DNA of 64,000 nucleotides from Lysobacteraceae bacterium (GCA_021372495.1 JAJFUF010000036.1:81035-145034); one strand, 5' to 3'. Counted from the stretch's first letter, positions 16,629 through 25,896 are shown. The notes: generated by a model from the letters alone, not told the origin. Numbers and translations are program-made.

Positions 16629-17543
16629 CTAGAACACCTCGCCGACGCAGCAGCGCAGGCTGCCGCCGGCCTTCTCCAGCTCGTCCAGCGGCGCGCTGCG
16701 CAGGGCGAAGCCCCAGTCCGCGAGCGCCGCGCGCTGCGCCGGCGCCAGCGCGTCGGCGGCGCGCTCGGACATCCACACCGTGTCGCCGGAAAGCGCGATG
16801 CCGTTGCCGCAATAGCAGCCGCACTGGCCGCCGTCCAGGCGCAGCACGCGCGGCGCATAGACGCTTGCGATCGCCTCGGCGTCGGCGGGATCGGCGAAGC
16901 CGCCCGGCGCGATCGCGCAGGCGCGGCCGGCGTACACGCTCAGCACCACGTTGGCGTGGTACTCGCCCGGCGCCAGCGCGAAGCAGTAGGTCAGGCGCAA
17001 CCCGAACGCGGCGTGCATGGCGCGCGCGCCGGCCAAGTCGCAGCGCTCGGACAGGCCGCAGTAGCCGATGCCGCGGGCGCGGTCGATCACCAGCGCGCCG
17101 GTCAGCTCGGCCACGCCCTCGAGCGCGGACAGATCGACGAGGCGATAGCGCAGCACGTCGGTGAACCAGGCGCGGATGTCGGCGCGCGCGGCCTCGCGCC
17201 GGCGCACCGCGTGGCGCATGCGCCCGACCACCGCCACGCCCGGCGCGGTGCCGAACACGTTGTTGGGGAACACCGCGTCCGGCGTGGCCGCATCGCCGGG
17301 GAAGCTCGCCACCGGCAGCGTCGCCGACAGCGCGCGCGCCAGCGCGGCGTGCTGGCGCAAGGCGCGCGCCTCGTCGGCCGCCTGCGCCATCGCCATGTAG
17401 CGGTTGTCCTGTGCGGATTCGGCGGCCAGCGAAAAGCCCAGCGGCGTGACCAGGAACGCGCCGCGCGGCGTTGCCGGCGCGCGCGGCGGGTAGCGCTCGG
17501 GCGCATACGCGGCGAGGAAGTCGGCGGCGGAGGCGACGATCAT
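16629..17543 (-). CDS. Arginine-deiminase-superfamily hydrolase (CtlX-like amidinotransferase fold)
   Basis: 304 residues of the guanidine-modifying enzyme fold. The substrate-binding stretch PDAVFPNN, the catalytic histidine in EYHANVV and the nucleophilic cysteine near the C-terminus in GGSLRCC are all in place. Relatives act on arginine, dimethylarginine or citrulline; the pattern fits the CtlX/citrulline-hydrolase branch best. The start overlaps the dusA stop (ATGA). The arginase at 4579-5499 is the only other arginine-related gene seen, and it is 11 kb away. Exact substrate is unknown. Confidence 0.75.
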   Translation of the reverse strand: MIVASAADFLAAYAPERYPPRAPATPRGAFLVTPLGFSLAAESAQDNRYMAMAQAADEARALRQHAALARALSATLPVASFPGDAATPDAVFPNNVFGTAPGVAVVGRMRHAVRRREAARADIRAWFTDVLRYRLVDLSALEGVAELTGALVIDRARGIGYCGLSERCDLAGARAMHAAFGLRLTYCFALAPGEYHANVVLSVYAGRACAIAPGGFADPADAEAIASVYAPRVLRLDGGQCGCYCGNGIALSGDTVWMSERAADALAPAQRAALADWGFALRSAPLDELEKAGGSLRCCVGEVF

Positions 17544-18535
17544 GCGGCGTCGCGCGCCGGCGCCTGCACGGCGTCCAGCGCCGCTTCGACCACCTCCCAG
17601 CCGGCGTCGTCGCGGTGCGCGCGCTCGCTGAGGATGCGGCGGAACGCGCGCCCGCCCGGCTGGCCGTGATAAAGCCCGAGCAGATGCCGCGCGATGTGCT
17701 TCAGGCGCGTGCCGCGCGCCAGCTCGGCCTCGACGTAGACGCGCATCGCGCGCAGCGCCGCCTCGCGCGTCGGCGGCGTGCCGCCCCACAGCGCGGCGTC
17801 GGCTTCGGCCAGCAGATACGGATCGTGGTAGGCGGCGCGGCCCAGCATCGCGCCGTCGACGTGGGCCAGATGCCCGCGCAGCTGCGCGAGCGCGGTGATG
17901 CCGCCGTTGATCACCACCGTGAGCTGCGGGAACTCGCGCTTCAGCCGGTACACGCGCGCGTAGTCGAGCGGCGGCACCTCGCGGTTCTGCTTCGGCGACA
18001 GCCCCTGCAGCCAGGCCTTGCGCGCGTGCACCACCAGCACCTCGACGCCGGCGCCGAGCATCGCCTCGGCGAAGCGCTGCAGGTCGGCGTATTCATCCTG
18101 CTCGTCCACGCCGATGCGGCACTTCACTGTCACCGGCACCTCCACCGCCTCGCGCATCGCGCGCACGCAGTCGGCGACCAGCGCCGGCTCGCGCATCAGG
18201 CAGGCGCCGAAGCGCCCCGACTGCACGCGGTCGGACGGGCAGCCGACGTTGAGGTTGATCTCGTCGTAGCCCGCCGCGGCACCGTGACGCGCCGCCTGCG
18301 CCAGTTCGGCCGGCTCGCTGCCGCCGAGCTGCAGCGCGATCGGGTGTTCCTCGTGGCTGTGCTCGAGCAGGTGCAGGCGGTCGCCGTGCACCAATGCGGC
18401 CGAGGTCACCATCTCGGTGTACAGGCGCGCGTGCGGACTGAGCAGCCGATGGAAGTACCGGCAGTGCCGATCGGTCCAGTCCATCATCGGCGCCACGCAC
18501 AGGCGCCATGCGGCGGGGTCGGGGCGGAACGTCAT
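17540..18535 (-). CDS. dusA: tRNA-dihydrouridine(20/20a) synthase DusA
   Basis: Reduces uridine in the tRNA D-loop using NADPH and FMN; 331 residues. The DusA signature APMMDWTDRHCRYF is near the N-terminus, and the catalytic cysteine is in NVGCPSDRV. The SPKQNREVPPL motif is specific to DusA rather than DusB or DusC. An in-frame upstream start exists, but the ATG at 18535 gives the usual N-terminus. The 3' end overlaps the start of the deiminase-like gene. Confidence 0.95.
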   Translation of the reverse strand: MTFRPDPAAWRLCVAPMMDWTDRHCRYFHRLLSPHARLYTEMVTSAALVHGDRLHLLEHSHEEHPIALQLGGSEPAELAQAARHGAAAGYDEINLNVGCPSDRVQSGRFGACLMREPALVADCVRAMREAVEVPVTVKCRIGVDEQDEYADLQRFAEAMLGAGVEVLVVHARKAWLQGLSPKQNREVPPLDYARVYRLKREFPQLTVVINGGITALAQLRGHLAHVDGAMLGRAAYHDPYLLAEADAALWGGTPPTREAALRAMRVYVEAELARGTRLKHIARHLLGLYHGQPGGRAFRRILSERAHRDDAGWEVVEAALDAVQAPARDAA

Positions 18536-18643
18536 CCGCGCAGTGTAGCCGAGGCGCGGCGCCGCCACGCCGGAACGGGATCGACACGGATCGCCCGACC
18601 CGCCCTATGCTGGGCCCGCTGCAACACGGCCTGGAGCCGCCCG

Positions 18644-19612
18644 ATGCGCCTTCCGCTTGAACGCTTCCTGCCGCTCGCGCTGCTCGCCGTCGCCGCGTGC
18701 GCGCACACGTCCGCCGACAGCATGCCCGGCACGCTGGAATGGGACCGCATCGCGGTGCTCGCCGAGGTGTCCGAGCCGGTGATCGCGCTGGACGTCAAGG
18801 AAGGCGACGCGGTGCGCCGGGGCCAACTGCTGCTGCGCCTCGACCCGCGCCGCACCGACGCCGAGCTGGCCGCGGCGCGGGCCGACGCGGCGCGCCTCGC
18901 CGCCAATCTCGACGAGCTGCGCCACGGCGCGCGCATCGAGACCATCGACGCCGACCGCGCGCAGCTCGCGCGCGCCGAGAGCGACGCCGCCAATGCCCAG
19001 CGCGTGCGCGACCGCGCCGCCGCGCTGCGCCAACAAGGCTTGAACGCGCAGGCCGACCTCGACAACGCCGAAACCAGCCTGCGCATGGCGCGCGCCGTGG
19101 CACGCGCGGCGCGCGCGCAGCTCGACGAGCTGCTGCACGGCACGCGTCCGGAGGACATCGCGCAGGCCGAGGCCGCGCTGGCCGCCGCGCGCGCGCAGGC
19201 CGAAGCGCTGCAGGTGAAGCGCGCGCGCCTCGACGTGCGCGCGCCGCGCAACGGCCGCGTCGACGCGCTGCCGTACCGGCTCGGCGACCAGCCGGCGACC
19301 GGCGGCACGCTGGCCAGCCTGCTCGCCGGCGACGCGCCCTACGCGCGCGTGTACGTGCCGGAGCGCCTGCGCGCCGGCGCGCAGCCGGGGCAGCATTACC
19401 GCGTGCACGTCGACGGCGTCGCGCAGCCGTTCGACGCGGTGCTGCGCAGCGTGCGCAGCGATCCGGCGTTCACGCCCTACTACGCGCTGTCCGGCGAGGA
19501 CGCCGGCCGCCTGGTCTATCGCGCCGAGCTGGTGCTGCAGGGCGACGCCGCGCGCGCGTTGCCGGCCGGCCTGCCCTGCCGTGCGGAACGGGTGGGCGAT
19601 GAACGCCCCTGA
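18644..19612 (+). CDS. HlyD-family periplasmic adaptor (YbhG/YhiI type), possible lipoprotein
   Basis: 322 residues: the membrane-fusion protein of a tripartite ABC exporter. The N-terminus looks like a lipoprotein signal (LLAVAACAHT, possible lipobox VAAC). A barrel-sandwich half (EPVIALDVKEGDAVRRGQ), an alanine/arginine-rich coiled coil (about 75-200), the second half (LDVRAPRNGRVDALP) and a beta-barrel domain follow in order. The end overlaps the ATPase gene by 14 bases. The three genes 18644-21661 form an export operon. No outer-membrane TolC-like gene is adjacent. Confidence 0.88.
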   Translation: MRLPLERFLPLALLAVAACAHTSADSMPGTLEWDRIAVLAEVSEPVIALDVKEGDAVRRGQLLLRLDPRRTDAELAAARADAARLAANLDELRHGARIETIDADRAQLARAESDAANAQRVRDRAAALRQQGLNAQADLDNAETSLRMARAVARAARAQLDELLHGTRPEDIAQAEAALAAARAQAEALQVKRARLDVRAPRNGRVDALPYRLGDQPATGGTLASLLAGDAPYARVYVPERLRAGAQPGQHYRVHVDGVAQPFDAVLRSVRSDPAFTPYYALSGEDAGRLVYRAELVLQGDAARALPAGLPCRAERVGDERP

Positions 19613-20555
19613 CGAACGCCCGGCGATCCGCGCGCGCGGCCTGACGCGGCGCTTCGGCACGCTGGTGGCGGTCGATGCGCTCGACCTCGTAGTGCGCCGC
19701 GGCGAGGTCTACGGCTTCCTTGGCCCGAACGGCTCCGGCAAGTCCACCACCATCCGCATGCTGTGCGGGCTGCTGCTGCCCAGCGCCGGCGAGATCGAGG
19801 TGCTCGGCCACCGCATCCCGCAGGAGGCCGAGGCGCTGAAGCGCAGCGTCGGCTACATGACGCAGCGGTTCGCGCTGTACGACGACCTCACCGTCGGCGA
19901 GAACCTGCACTTCGTCGCCAGCGTGCACGACCTCGCCCGCGCCGCGGCGAAGGTGCGCGTCGAGGCGCTGCTGCGGCGCTACGCGCTGGCCGGCATGCGC
20001 AACCAGCTCGCCGGCACGCTCAGCGGCGGCCAGCGGCAGCGCCTGGCGCTGGCCGCGGCGGTGCTGCACGAACCGGCGCTGCTGTTCCTCGACGAGCCGA
20101 CCAGCGCGGTCGACCCGCAGTCGCGGCGCGAATTCTGGGACTCGCTGTTCGAGCTGGCCGACGCCGGCACCACCCTGCTGGTCTCCACGCACTACATGGA
20201 CGAGGCCGAGCGCTGCCATCGCCTGGCCATCCTCGACCGCGGCCGGCTGGCCGCCGACGGCAACCCGCGCGCGCTGATGGACGGCCTGCCCGGGCAGACC
20301 TTCCTGGTCGAATGCGCGGCGCCGCGCGCGGCGCAGCAGGCGCTGGCCGGCACACCCGGCGTGCTGGCGACCGCGCAGATCGGCGCCAGCCTGCGCGTGC
20401 TGGCGCAGGACGGCGCCGCGGAGGCGACGGCACTGCAGCGCGCGCTGGCCGCGGCCGGCATCGACGCGCGCGTGGTGCCGACGCCGCCCAACCTCGAGGA
20501 CGTGTTCGTCGCCGCCACGCAGCGGCCGCGCCATGCCGACGGGGAGGCCGCATGA
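19599..20555 (+). CDS. ABC-2 exporter ATP-binding protein (YbhF-like, single ATPase domain)
   Basis: 318 residues with one nucleotide-binding domain: Walker A GPNGSGKST at 42-50, Q-loop MTQRF, signature LSGGQRQR, Walker B LLFLDEPTSAVDP. The ATG at 19599 is preferred over a GTG 18 bases upstream. The C-terminal 80 residues form the domain typical of drug/polysaccharide ABC-2 ATPases. Escherichia coli YbhF carries two ATPase domains; this one has a single copy and would need to dimerise. It overlaps the permease start (ATGA). Confidence 0.9.
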   Translation: MNAPDERPAIRARGLTRRFGTLVAVDALDLVVRRGEVYGFLGPNGSGKSTTIRMLCGLLLPSAGEIEVLGHRIPQEAEALKRSVGYMTQRFALYDDLTVGENLHFVASVHDLARAAAKVRVEALLRRYALAGMRNQLAGTLSGGQRQRLALAAAVLHEPALLFLDEPTSAVDPQSRREFWDSLFELADAGTTLLVSTHYMDEAERCHRLAILDRGRLAADGNPRALMDGLPGQTFLVECAAPRAAQQALAGTPGVLATAQIGASLRVLAQDGAAEATALQRALAAAGIDARVVPTPPNLEDVFVAATQRPRHADGEAA

Positions 20556-21661
20556 ACGCCTTCAGCCCGCGCCGCCTGTGGGCGATCGTGGTCAAGGAGC
20601 TGCGCCAGCTGCGCCGCGACCGCCTGACCTTCGCCATGATCGTCGGCATCCCGACCATGCAGCTCTTGCTGTTCGGCTACGCCATCAACCTGGACGTGCG
20701 CCACCTCGACGCCGCCGTGCTCGACCAGGCGCACACGCGCAACGCGCGCGAGCTGGTCGCGGAGCTGGCGCAGTCGCAGGTGTTCGACTTCCGCTACCGG
20801 CTGGACTCGCCCGCGCAGATCGACGCGCTGCTGCGCGAGGGCCGCGTCAGCGCCGCGCTGGTGATCCCGCGCGATTTCGAGCGCCGCCTCGCCGACCGCG
20901 ACCGCGCCGCGGTGCAGATGGTGGTCGACGGCTCCGACCAGGTGGTGCAGCAGGCGGCGCGCCAGCTCGCCGGGCTGTCGGTGACCACGCTGCTGTCGCC
21001 GCTGCACGCGGCGGTGCCGCAAGGCCAGGTCGAGATCGTCAACTGGTACAACCCGCAGCGGCGCGCGCCGCTGAACACCGTGCCCAGCCTGATCGGCGTG
21101 ATCCTGACCATGACCATGGTGCTGTTCACGGCGATGGCGCTGGTGCGCGAGCGCGAACGCGGCAACCTCGAGTTCCTGATTGCCACGCCGCTGTCGCCGC
21201 TCGAGCTGACCATCGGCAAGGTGCTGCCGTTCGTCGGCATCGGCCTGGTGCAGGCCACGCTGGTGCTGCTGCTCGGTATCGCCATCTTCGGCGTGCCGGT
21301 GCGCGGCTCGCTCGTGGACCTGTACGTCGCGGCGCTGGTGTTCATCGTCGCCTGCCTGGCGCTGGGCGTGTTCCTGTCGACGCTGGCGAAGAGCCAGTTC
21401 CAGGCCATGCAGCTGGCGTTCTTCACCTTCCTGCCGCAGATCCTGCTGTCCGGCTTCATGTTCCCGTTCGGCGGCATGCCGCGCGCGGCGCAGTGGTTGG
21501 CGGAAACCTTCCCGCTGACCCACTTCATCCGCCTGGTGCGCGGCATCGTGCTGCGCGCGGCCGGCTTCGCCGACCTGTGGCGCGAATTGCTGGCGCTGCT
21601 GGCGTTCGCCGCGGTGATGCTGACGCTGGCCACGCTGCGCTTCCACAAGCGGCTCGACTAG
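20552..21661 (+). CDS. ABC-2 type exporter permease
   Basis: 369 residues. One N-terminal membrane helix is followed by a periplasmic domain of about 140 residues (LDVRHLDAAVLDQAHT ...) and five C-terminal helices, the layout of the YhhJ/YbhR/YbhS family. A conserved cytoplasmic stretch RERERGNLEFLIATPLS is present. Only one permease gene is present, so a homodimer is expected rather than the YbhR-YbhS pair. Substrate is unknown; related systems export drugs or cations. Confidence 0.9.
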   Translation: MNAFSPRRLWAIVVKELRQLRRDRLTFAMIVGIPTMQLLLFGYAINLDVRHLDAAVLDQAHTRNARELVAELAQSQVFDFRYRLDSPAQIDALLREGRVSAALVIPRDFERRLADRDRAAVQMVVDGSDQVVQQAARQLAGLSVTTLLSPLHAAVPQGQVEIVNWYNPQRRAPLNTVPSLIGVILTMTMVLFTAMALVRERERGNLEFLIATPLSPLELTIGKVLPFVGIGLVQATLVLLLGIAIFGVPVRGSLVDLYVAALVFIVACLALGVFLSTLAKSQFQAMQLAFFTFLPQILLSGFMFPFGGMPRAAQWLAETFPLTHFIRLVRGIVLRAAGFADLWRELLALLAFAAVMLTLATLRFHKRLD

Positions 21662-21707
21662 GCGCCGCTGCCTTGGGCGCGAAGCGCGCGCCCGCTATGC
21701 TGCGCGC

Positions 21708-22640
21708 ATGAGCGAAACGGGGGTGGTGATCGGGCTGGATGCGGTGATCGTGGCGGTCACCGGCGGTACGCCGCGCGTGCTCACCGCGCGCGGCGGCGAC
21801 GCCGACGCGCTGCCGTCGGGCCTGCTCGACCTCGAACGCCACCAGACGCTGGAGCGCGGCGTGCGCGACTGGGTGGTGCGCTCGACCGGCTTCGGCCTCG
21901 GCTACGTCGAGCAGCTGTACAGCTTCGGCGACCGCTTCCGCGATCCGCGCGAGCGCGCCGGCGGCGCGCGCGTGATCTCGGTGGCCTATCTCGCGCTGGT
22001 GCGCGAGCAGGCGCTGCCGCCGACCTTCGACGCGCACTGGCGCGACGTCTACGCGTTCCTGCCGTGGGAGGACTGGCGCCACGACCGCCCCGCGCTGATC
22101 GAGCGCGACCTGGCGCCGCGCCTGTACGCCTGGGCCGGCGACGACGCGCGTCGGCGCCAGCGCATCGACCTCACCTTCGGCCTGGGCGGCGCGCCGTGGG
22201 ATCCCGAGCGCACGCTTGAGCGCTACGAGCTGCTGTGGGAAGCCGGCCTGGTGGCCGAGGCGCGGCGCGACCAGGACGGCGACGCCGCGCTGCCCGCCGG
22301 CACCGGCCGCGCGCTGGCGCTCGACCACCGCCGCATCCTCGCCACCGCGCTGGGCCGGCTGCGCGGCAAGATCCGCTACCGCCCGGTGGTGTTCGAGCTG
22401 CTGCCGGACCGCTTCACGCTGTCGCAACTGCAGCACGTGGTCGAGGCGCTGGCCGGCAACCGCCTGCACACGCAGAACTTCCGCCGCCTGGTCGAGAGCG
22501 CCGGCCTGGTCGAAGGCACCGGCGAGCGCGACTGCAGCACCGGCGGCCGTCCCGCCGAGCTGTTCCGCTTCCGCAAGGACGTGTTCCGCGAGCGCCCGCA
22601 GCCGGGCGTGTACTACCCGGGCGCGTGGTGGTCGCGCTGA
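21708..22640 (+). CDS. NrtR-like transcription regulator with degenerate Nudix domain
   Basis: 310 residues. The N-terminal half has a Nudix fold (IVAVTGGTPRVLTARGG ...), but the catalytic Nudix box is not conserved: where REUxEE is expected the protein reads VRDWVVRSTGF. The C-terminal part (about 225-295) is a winged helix with the NrtR-type pattern LPDRFTLSQLQ ... NFRRLVES ... RPAELFRF. Such proteins bind NAD-related metabolites with the dead Nudix domain and repress NAD or pentose genes. No NAD gene is adjacent, so the target is elsewhere or different. A -10-like tatgct lies just upstream. Confidence 0.82.
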   Translation: MSETGVVIGLDAVIVAVTGGTPRVLTARGGDADALPSGLLDLERHQTLERGVRDWVVRSTGFGLGYVEQLYSFGDRFRDPRERAGGARVISVAYLALVREQALPPTFDAHWRDVYAFLPWEDWRHDRPALIERDLAPRLYAWAGDDARRRQRIDLTFGLGGAPWDPERTLERYELLWEAGLVAEARRDQDGDAALPAGTGRALALDHRRILATALGRLRGKIRYRPVVFELLPDRFTLSQLQHVVEALAGNRLHTQNFRRLVESAGLVEGTGERDCSTGGRPAELFRFRKDVFRERPQPGVYYPGAWWSR

Positions 22641-22803
22641 GGCCGGCGCGGCGGCGGACGCGCGCCGCAGCGCGGATCCGCCTCGCGGCCGCGCATCGCC
22701 CGTCGGCGGCGCACCCGTAGCGCGGGTCGCGATCCCACCGGGAAAGGCAACAAGGCGGCGCATTCGCACTAGACTCGTCGCCACGCCGCCACGGAGCCGC
22801 CGC

Positions 22804-23625
22804 ATGCCGCGCCACGTCGCCCCGCTGATCGCCGTCGTCGCCGCGCTCGGCCGGGCCGGCTGCGAGCGCACGCCGCCGACCGCGCCGGCCGCCACGCCGG
22901 CCGCCGCGCCCGCGCCGATCGCGGCCAGCACCGTGAGCGTGCGGGACGCGCGCTACAGCATCCGCATCGCCTATCCCGAACTGCCGGCCGGCAGCGCCCC
23001 GCTGGCGGCGGCGCTGCACGCCTACGGCGATGCCGCCAAGCGCGAATTCATGCAGGCGCTGGAAGGCGGCGCGGCGCTGACGCAGGGCGCCGGTTTCCCG
23101 TGGCAGCTTACGCTCGACTTCGCCGTGGCCGCGCACACCGCCGATTTCGTCGCCGTGCGCGCGCGCGGCGGCAGCTACACCGGCGGCGCGCACGCCGCGC
23201 CGCTGGTCGCCGGCTTCAACTACGACGTGCGCCGCAGCCGCGTACTCGCGCTCGGCGACCTGTTCGCGGACCCCGCGGCCGCGCTGCGCGTCCTGGCCGA
23301 CCGCGCGCGCGGCGCGCTGTCGCAGCGCGTGCTCGGCGCGGAGCCGGACGATCCCGCCGCGCCGCGCCCTGTCCGCAGCGCGGCGCAGCAGCGCGCGCTG
23401 GCCTGGATCGACGACGGCACCGCGCCGAAGCAGGCCAACTACGCCGCGTTCCTGGTCCACGCCGACGCCGCCGGCCGCGCCGACGGGCTGCTGCTGATGT
23501 TTCCGCCGTACCAGGTGGCGCCCTATGCGGAAGGCACGCTGGAAGTGCAGGTGCCGGCCGCAGCGTTCGCCGCGCTGCTCAGGCCCAGATACCGCGCCGC
23601 GTTCGCGGCGGGAACGGCGCCGTGA
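22804..23625 (+). CDS. Putative lipoprotein with DUF4163/DUF3298 (RsiV-like) domain
   Basis: 273 residues with a signal sequence ending in a cysteine (LGRAGC), so possibly a lipoprotein, although the arginine before the lipobox is unusual. The alanine/proline linker is followed by an RsiV-like domain with the family phrase GGSYTGGAHAAP and a later LLLMFPPYQVAPYAEG. Homologous domains bind peptidoglycan or lysozyme in some anti-sigma factors, but no sigma factor gene is near. Its stop overlaps the GTG of the next gene. Confidence 0.75.
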   Translation: MPRHVAPLIAVVAALGRAGCERTPPTAPAATPAAAPAPIAASTVSVRDARYSIRIAYPELPAGSAPLAAALHAYGDAAKREFMQALEGGAALTQGAGFPWQLTLDFAVAAHTADFVAVRARGGSYTGGAHAAPLVAGFNYDVRRSRVLALGDLFADPAAALRVLADRARGALSQRVLGAEPDDPAAPRPVRSAAQQRALAWIDDGTAPKQANYAAFLVHADAAGRADGLLLMFPPYQVAPYAEGTLEVQVPAAAFAALLRPRYRAAFAAGTAP

Positions 23626-24101
23626 CCGTCGCGCTGTTCGCGCTGGCCGCGCTGCTGATCCTGATCGGCCTGGCCGGCGTGATCCTGCCCGCCCTGCCGG
23701 GCGTGCCGCTGATGTTCGCCGGCATGCTGCTGGCGGCCTGGGCCGACGGCTTCCACCACGTCGGCGCGCTCACCCTGACCGTGCTCGGCCTGCTCGCCGT
23801 GCTGGCGCTGCTGGTCGACTTCGCCGCCGGCGCGCTCGGCGCGAAGCGGGTCGGCGCCAGCGGGCTGGCCTTGCTGGGCGCCGCGCTGGGCACCGTGGCC
23901 GGATTGTTCTTCGGCATCCCCGGGCTGCTGCTGGGGCCGTTCATCGGCGCACTGGCCGGCGAACTGCTGGCCGGCGGCGGCGTGGCGCGCGCCGCCAACG
24001 TCGGCGCCGGCACCTGGATCGGCCTGCTGCTGGGCACGCTGGTCAAGCTCGCGCTGTCGTTCGCGATGCTCGGCGTGTTCGCGCTGGCGCTGCTGCTGTA
24101 G
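23622..24101 (+). CDS. DUF456 membrane protein
   Basis: 159 residues, almost entirely hydrophobic, with five or so helices and glycine-rich segments (GVILPALPGVPLMFAG, FFGIPGLLLGPFIGALAGELL) that match the DUF456 family. Function unknown. The GTG start overlaps the stop codon of the preceding lipoprotein gene (GTGA), so it is translationally coupled to it. It is followed nine bases later by the AraC gene. Confidence 0.8.
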   Translation: MTVALFALAALLILIGLAGVILPALPGVPLMFAGMLLAAWADGFHHVGALTLTVLGLLAVLALLVDFAAGALGAKRVGASGLALLGAALGTVAGLFFGIPGLLLGPFIGALAGELLAGGGVARAANVGAGTWIGLLLGTLVKLALSFAMLGVFALALLL

Positions 24102-24109
24102 CGCCGCGC

Positions 24110-24823
24110 ATGGACGCCGCCACGCTGGACTTCCGCACCTACGCCGCCACCGCGGCCACGCACAGCCACGCGTTCCACCAGGTCGTGCTGCCGTGGCGGG
24201 GCCGGCTGGAGATCGAGATCGACGGTCGCGGCGGCCGCGTCGACCGCGACTGCGCGGCGGTGATCGGCGCCGGCGCTCGTCACGCCTTCGAGGCGCGCGG
24301 CGCCAACCGCTTCGTCGTCGCCGACCTTGCCGCGGACGGCGAGGACGGCGCGCTGCTGGCGCGCCTGGGCGAGCGCCGCTACGTGACGCTGCCGCCGGCG
24401 CTGCGGCGCCTGCTGGCGACGCTGGCGGACGTCGCGCCCGCCGACGCGGCGGCGCGCCGCGCGTTCGTGCGCGTGCTGCTGCACGCCATGGACGGCACGC
24501 GCACCGACGCCGCCGTGGACGCGCTGGCGGCGTGGCTGCGCGCGGCGCCGCCGGCCGCGGCGCCGGATGCGGCGACCCTGGCGCGGCTGGCCGGGCTCAG
24601 CCGCGCGCAGTTCTATCGCCGCTTCGGCGCGCGCGCCGGGCAGGCGCCGGGCGCGCTGCGGCGGGCGCAGCGCCTCGCCCGCGCCTGCACGCTGCTGCGC
24701 GACGGCGACGCGCCGATCGCGGACATCGCGCTCGCCTGCGGCTACGCCGAGCAGAGCGCGCTGACGCGCGCGCTGCGCCGGCACTGCGGCCTCACGCCGG
24801 GCCAGGTGCGCGCGCGGCGCTGA
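24110..24823 (+). CDS. AraC-family transcriptional regulator
   Basis: 237 residues. A small cupin-like N-terminal half has a histidine-rich start (THSHAFHQVVLPWRG). The C-terminal double helix-turn-helix covers about 150-235 (LARLAGLSRAQFYRRF ... PIADIALACGYAEQSALTRALRRHCGLTPGQVR). It lies eight bases after the DUF456 gene and may be part of the same transcript. The neighbouring EamA or AI-2E permeases are possible targets, but this is only proximity. Confidence 0.87.
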   Translation: MDAATLDFRTYAATAATHSHAFHQVVLPWRGRLEIEIDGRGGRVDRDCAAVIGAGARHAFEARGANRFVVADLAADGEDGALLARLGERRYVTLPPALRRLLATLADVAPADAAARRAFVRVLLHAMDGTRTDAAVDALAAWLRAAPPAAAPDAATLARLAGLSRAQFYRRFGARAGQAPGALRRAQRLARACTLLRDGDAPIADIALACGYAEQSALTRALRRHCGLTPGQVRARR

Positions 24824-24876
24824 TGCGGACATGCGCTAGGCTGGCGCCACCGCCACGACCGCCGCCGCTACGCCGC

Positions 24877-25896
24877 ATGGACCATCCCCGCCCGCAGCCG
24901 CCCTCCGCGTTCCGCATCGCCGCCTGGCTGCTCGCGTTCGCCGCGCTGCTGCTGGTCCTGCGCCTGCACCTGCTCTCCGCCATCCTGGCCGGGCTGCTGG
25001 TGTTCCAGCTGGTGCACGTGTTGGCGCCGCTGCTGCAGCGGCGGCTGACCGGCGAGCGCGCGCGGCTGATCGCGGTGGCGCTGCTGGCCGGCGCGATCGT
25101 CGGCCTGCTGACGCTGGCGATCGTCGCCGTGAGCGCGTTCTTCCGCAGCGACACCGGCGGCCTGCAGGTGCTGTTCGGGCGCATGGTGCAGATCCTCGAC
25201 CAGGTGCGCAGCGAGCTGCCGGCAAGCGTGGTCGGCTACCTGCCGGAGGACACCGACACGCTGCGGCGCGCGGTCGTCGAATGGCTGAGCACCCACGGCC
25301 AGACGCTGCAACTGGCCGGCAAGGAGGCGGTGCAGACCTTCGTGCACGTGCTCGCCGGCATGGTGCTGGGCGCGCTGATCGCGCTGCACGAGGTGCGCCC
25401 GGCGCACCGCCTGCGCCCGCTGGCGCGCGAGCTGCTGGCGCGCAGCGCGCACTTCGCCGAGGCGTTCCGCCGCATCGTCTTCGCGCAGATCAAGATCTCG
25501 TTCGTCAACACCGCGTTCACCGCGCTGTTCCTGCTGGCGATCCTGCCGCTGGCGGGGGTGTACCTGCCGCTGGCCAAGACGATGATCGCGGTGACCTTCG
25601 TGGTTGGCCTGCTGCCGGTGATCGGCAACCTGGTCTCCAACACCGTGATCGCGGTGATCGCGCTGTCGGTGTCGCCGTATGTGGCGCTGGCTGCGCTGGC
25701 GTTTCTGGTGGTGATCCACAAGCTGGAGTACTTCCTGAACGCGCGCATCGTCGGCAACGAGATCCACGCGCGCGCCTGGGAGCTGCTGCTGGCGATGCTG
25801 GTGATGGAGGCCGCGTTCGGCCTGCCGGGGCTGGTGGCGGCGCCGATCTACTACGCCTACGTCAAGCGCGAGCTGGCGGACCAGGGCTGGGTCTAG
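24877..25896 (+). CDS. AI-2E (TqsA/PerM) family permease
   Basis: 339 residues with the family layout: two or three N-terminal helices, a soluble segment (about 90-155), and four to five C-terminal helices. The end has the conserved run around VGLLPVIGNLVSNTV and GLPGLVAAPIYYAYVKREL. Members export autoinducer-2, indole or ions; the substrate cannot be told. A -10-like taggct lies about 40 bp before the ATG, suggesting its own promoter. Confidence 0.88.
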   Translation: MDHPRPQPPSAFRIAAWLLAFAALLLVLRLHLLSAILAGLLVFQLVHVLAPLLQRRLTGERARLIAVALLAGAIVGLLTLAIVAVSAFFRSDTGGLQVLFGRMVQILDQVRSELPASVVGYLPEDTDTLRRAVVEWLSTHGQTLQLAGKEAVQTFVHVLAGMVLGALIALHEVRPAHRLRPLARELLARSAHFAEAFRRIVFAQIKISFVNTAFTALFLLAILPLAGVYLPLAKTMIAVTFVVGLLPVIGNLVSNTVIAVIALSVSPYVALAALAFLVVIHKLEYFLNARIVGNEIHARAWELLLAMLVMEAAFGLPGLVAAPIYYAYVKRELADQGWV

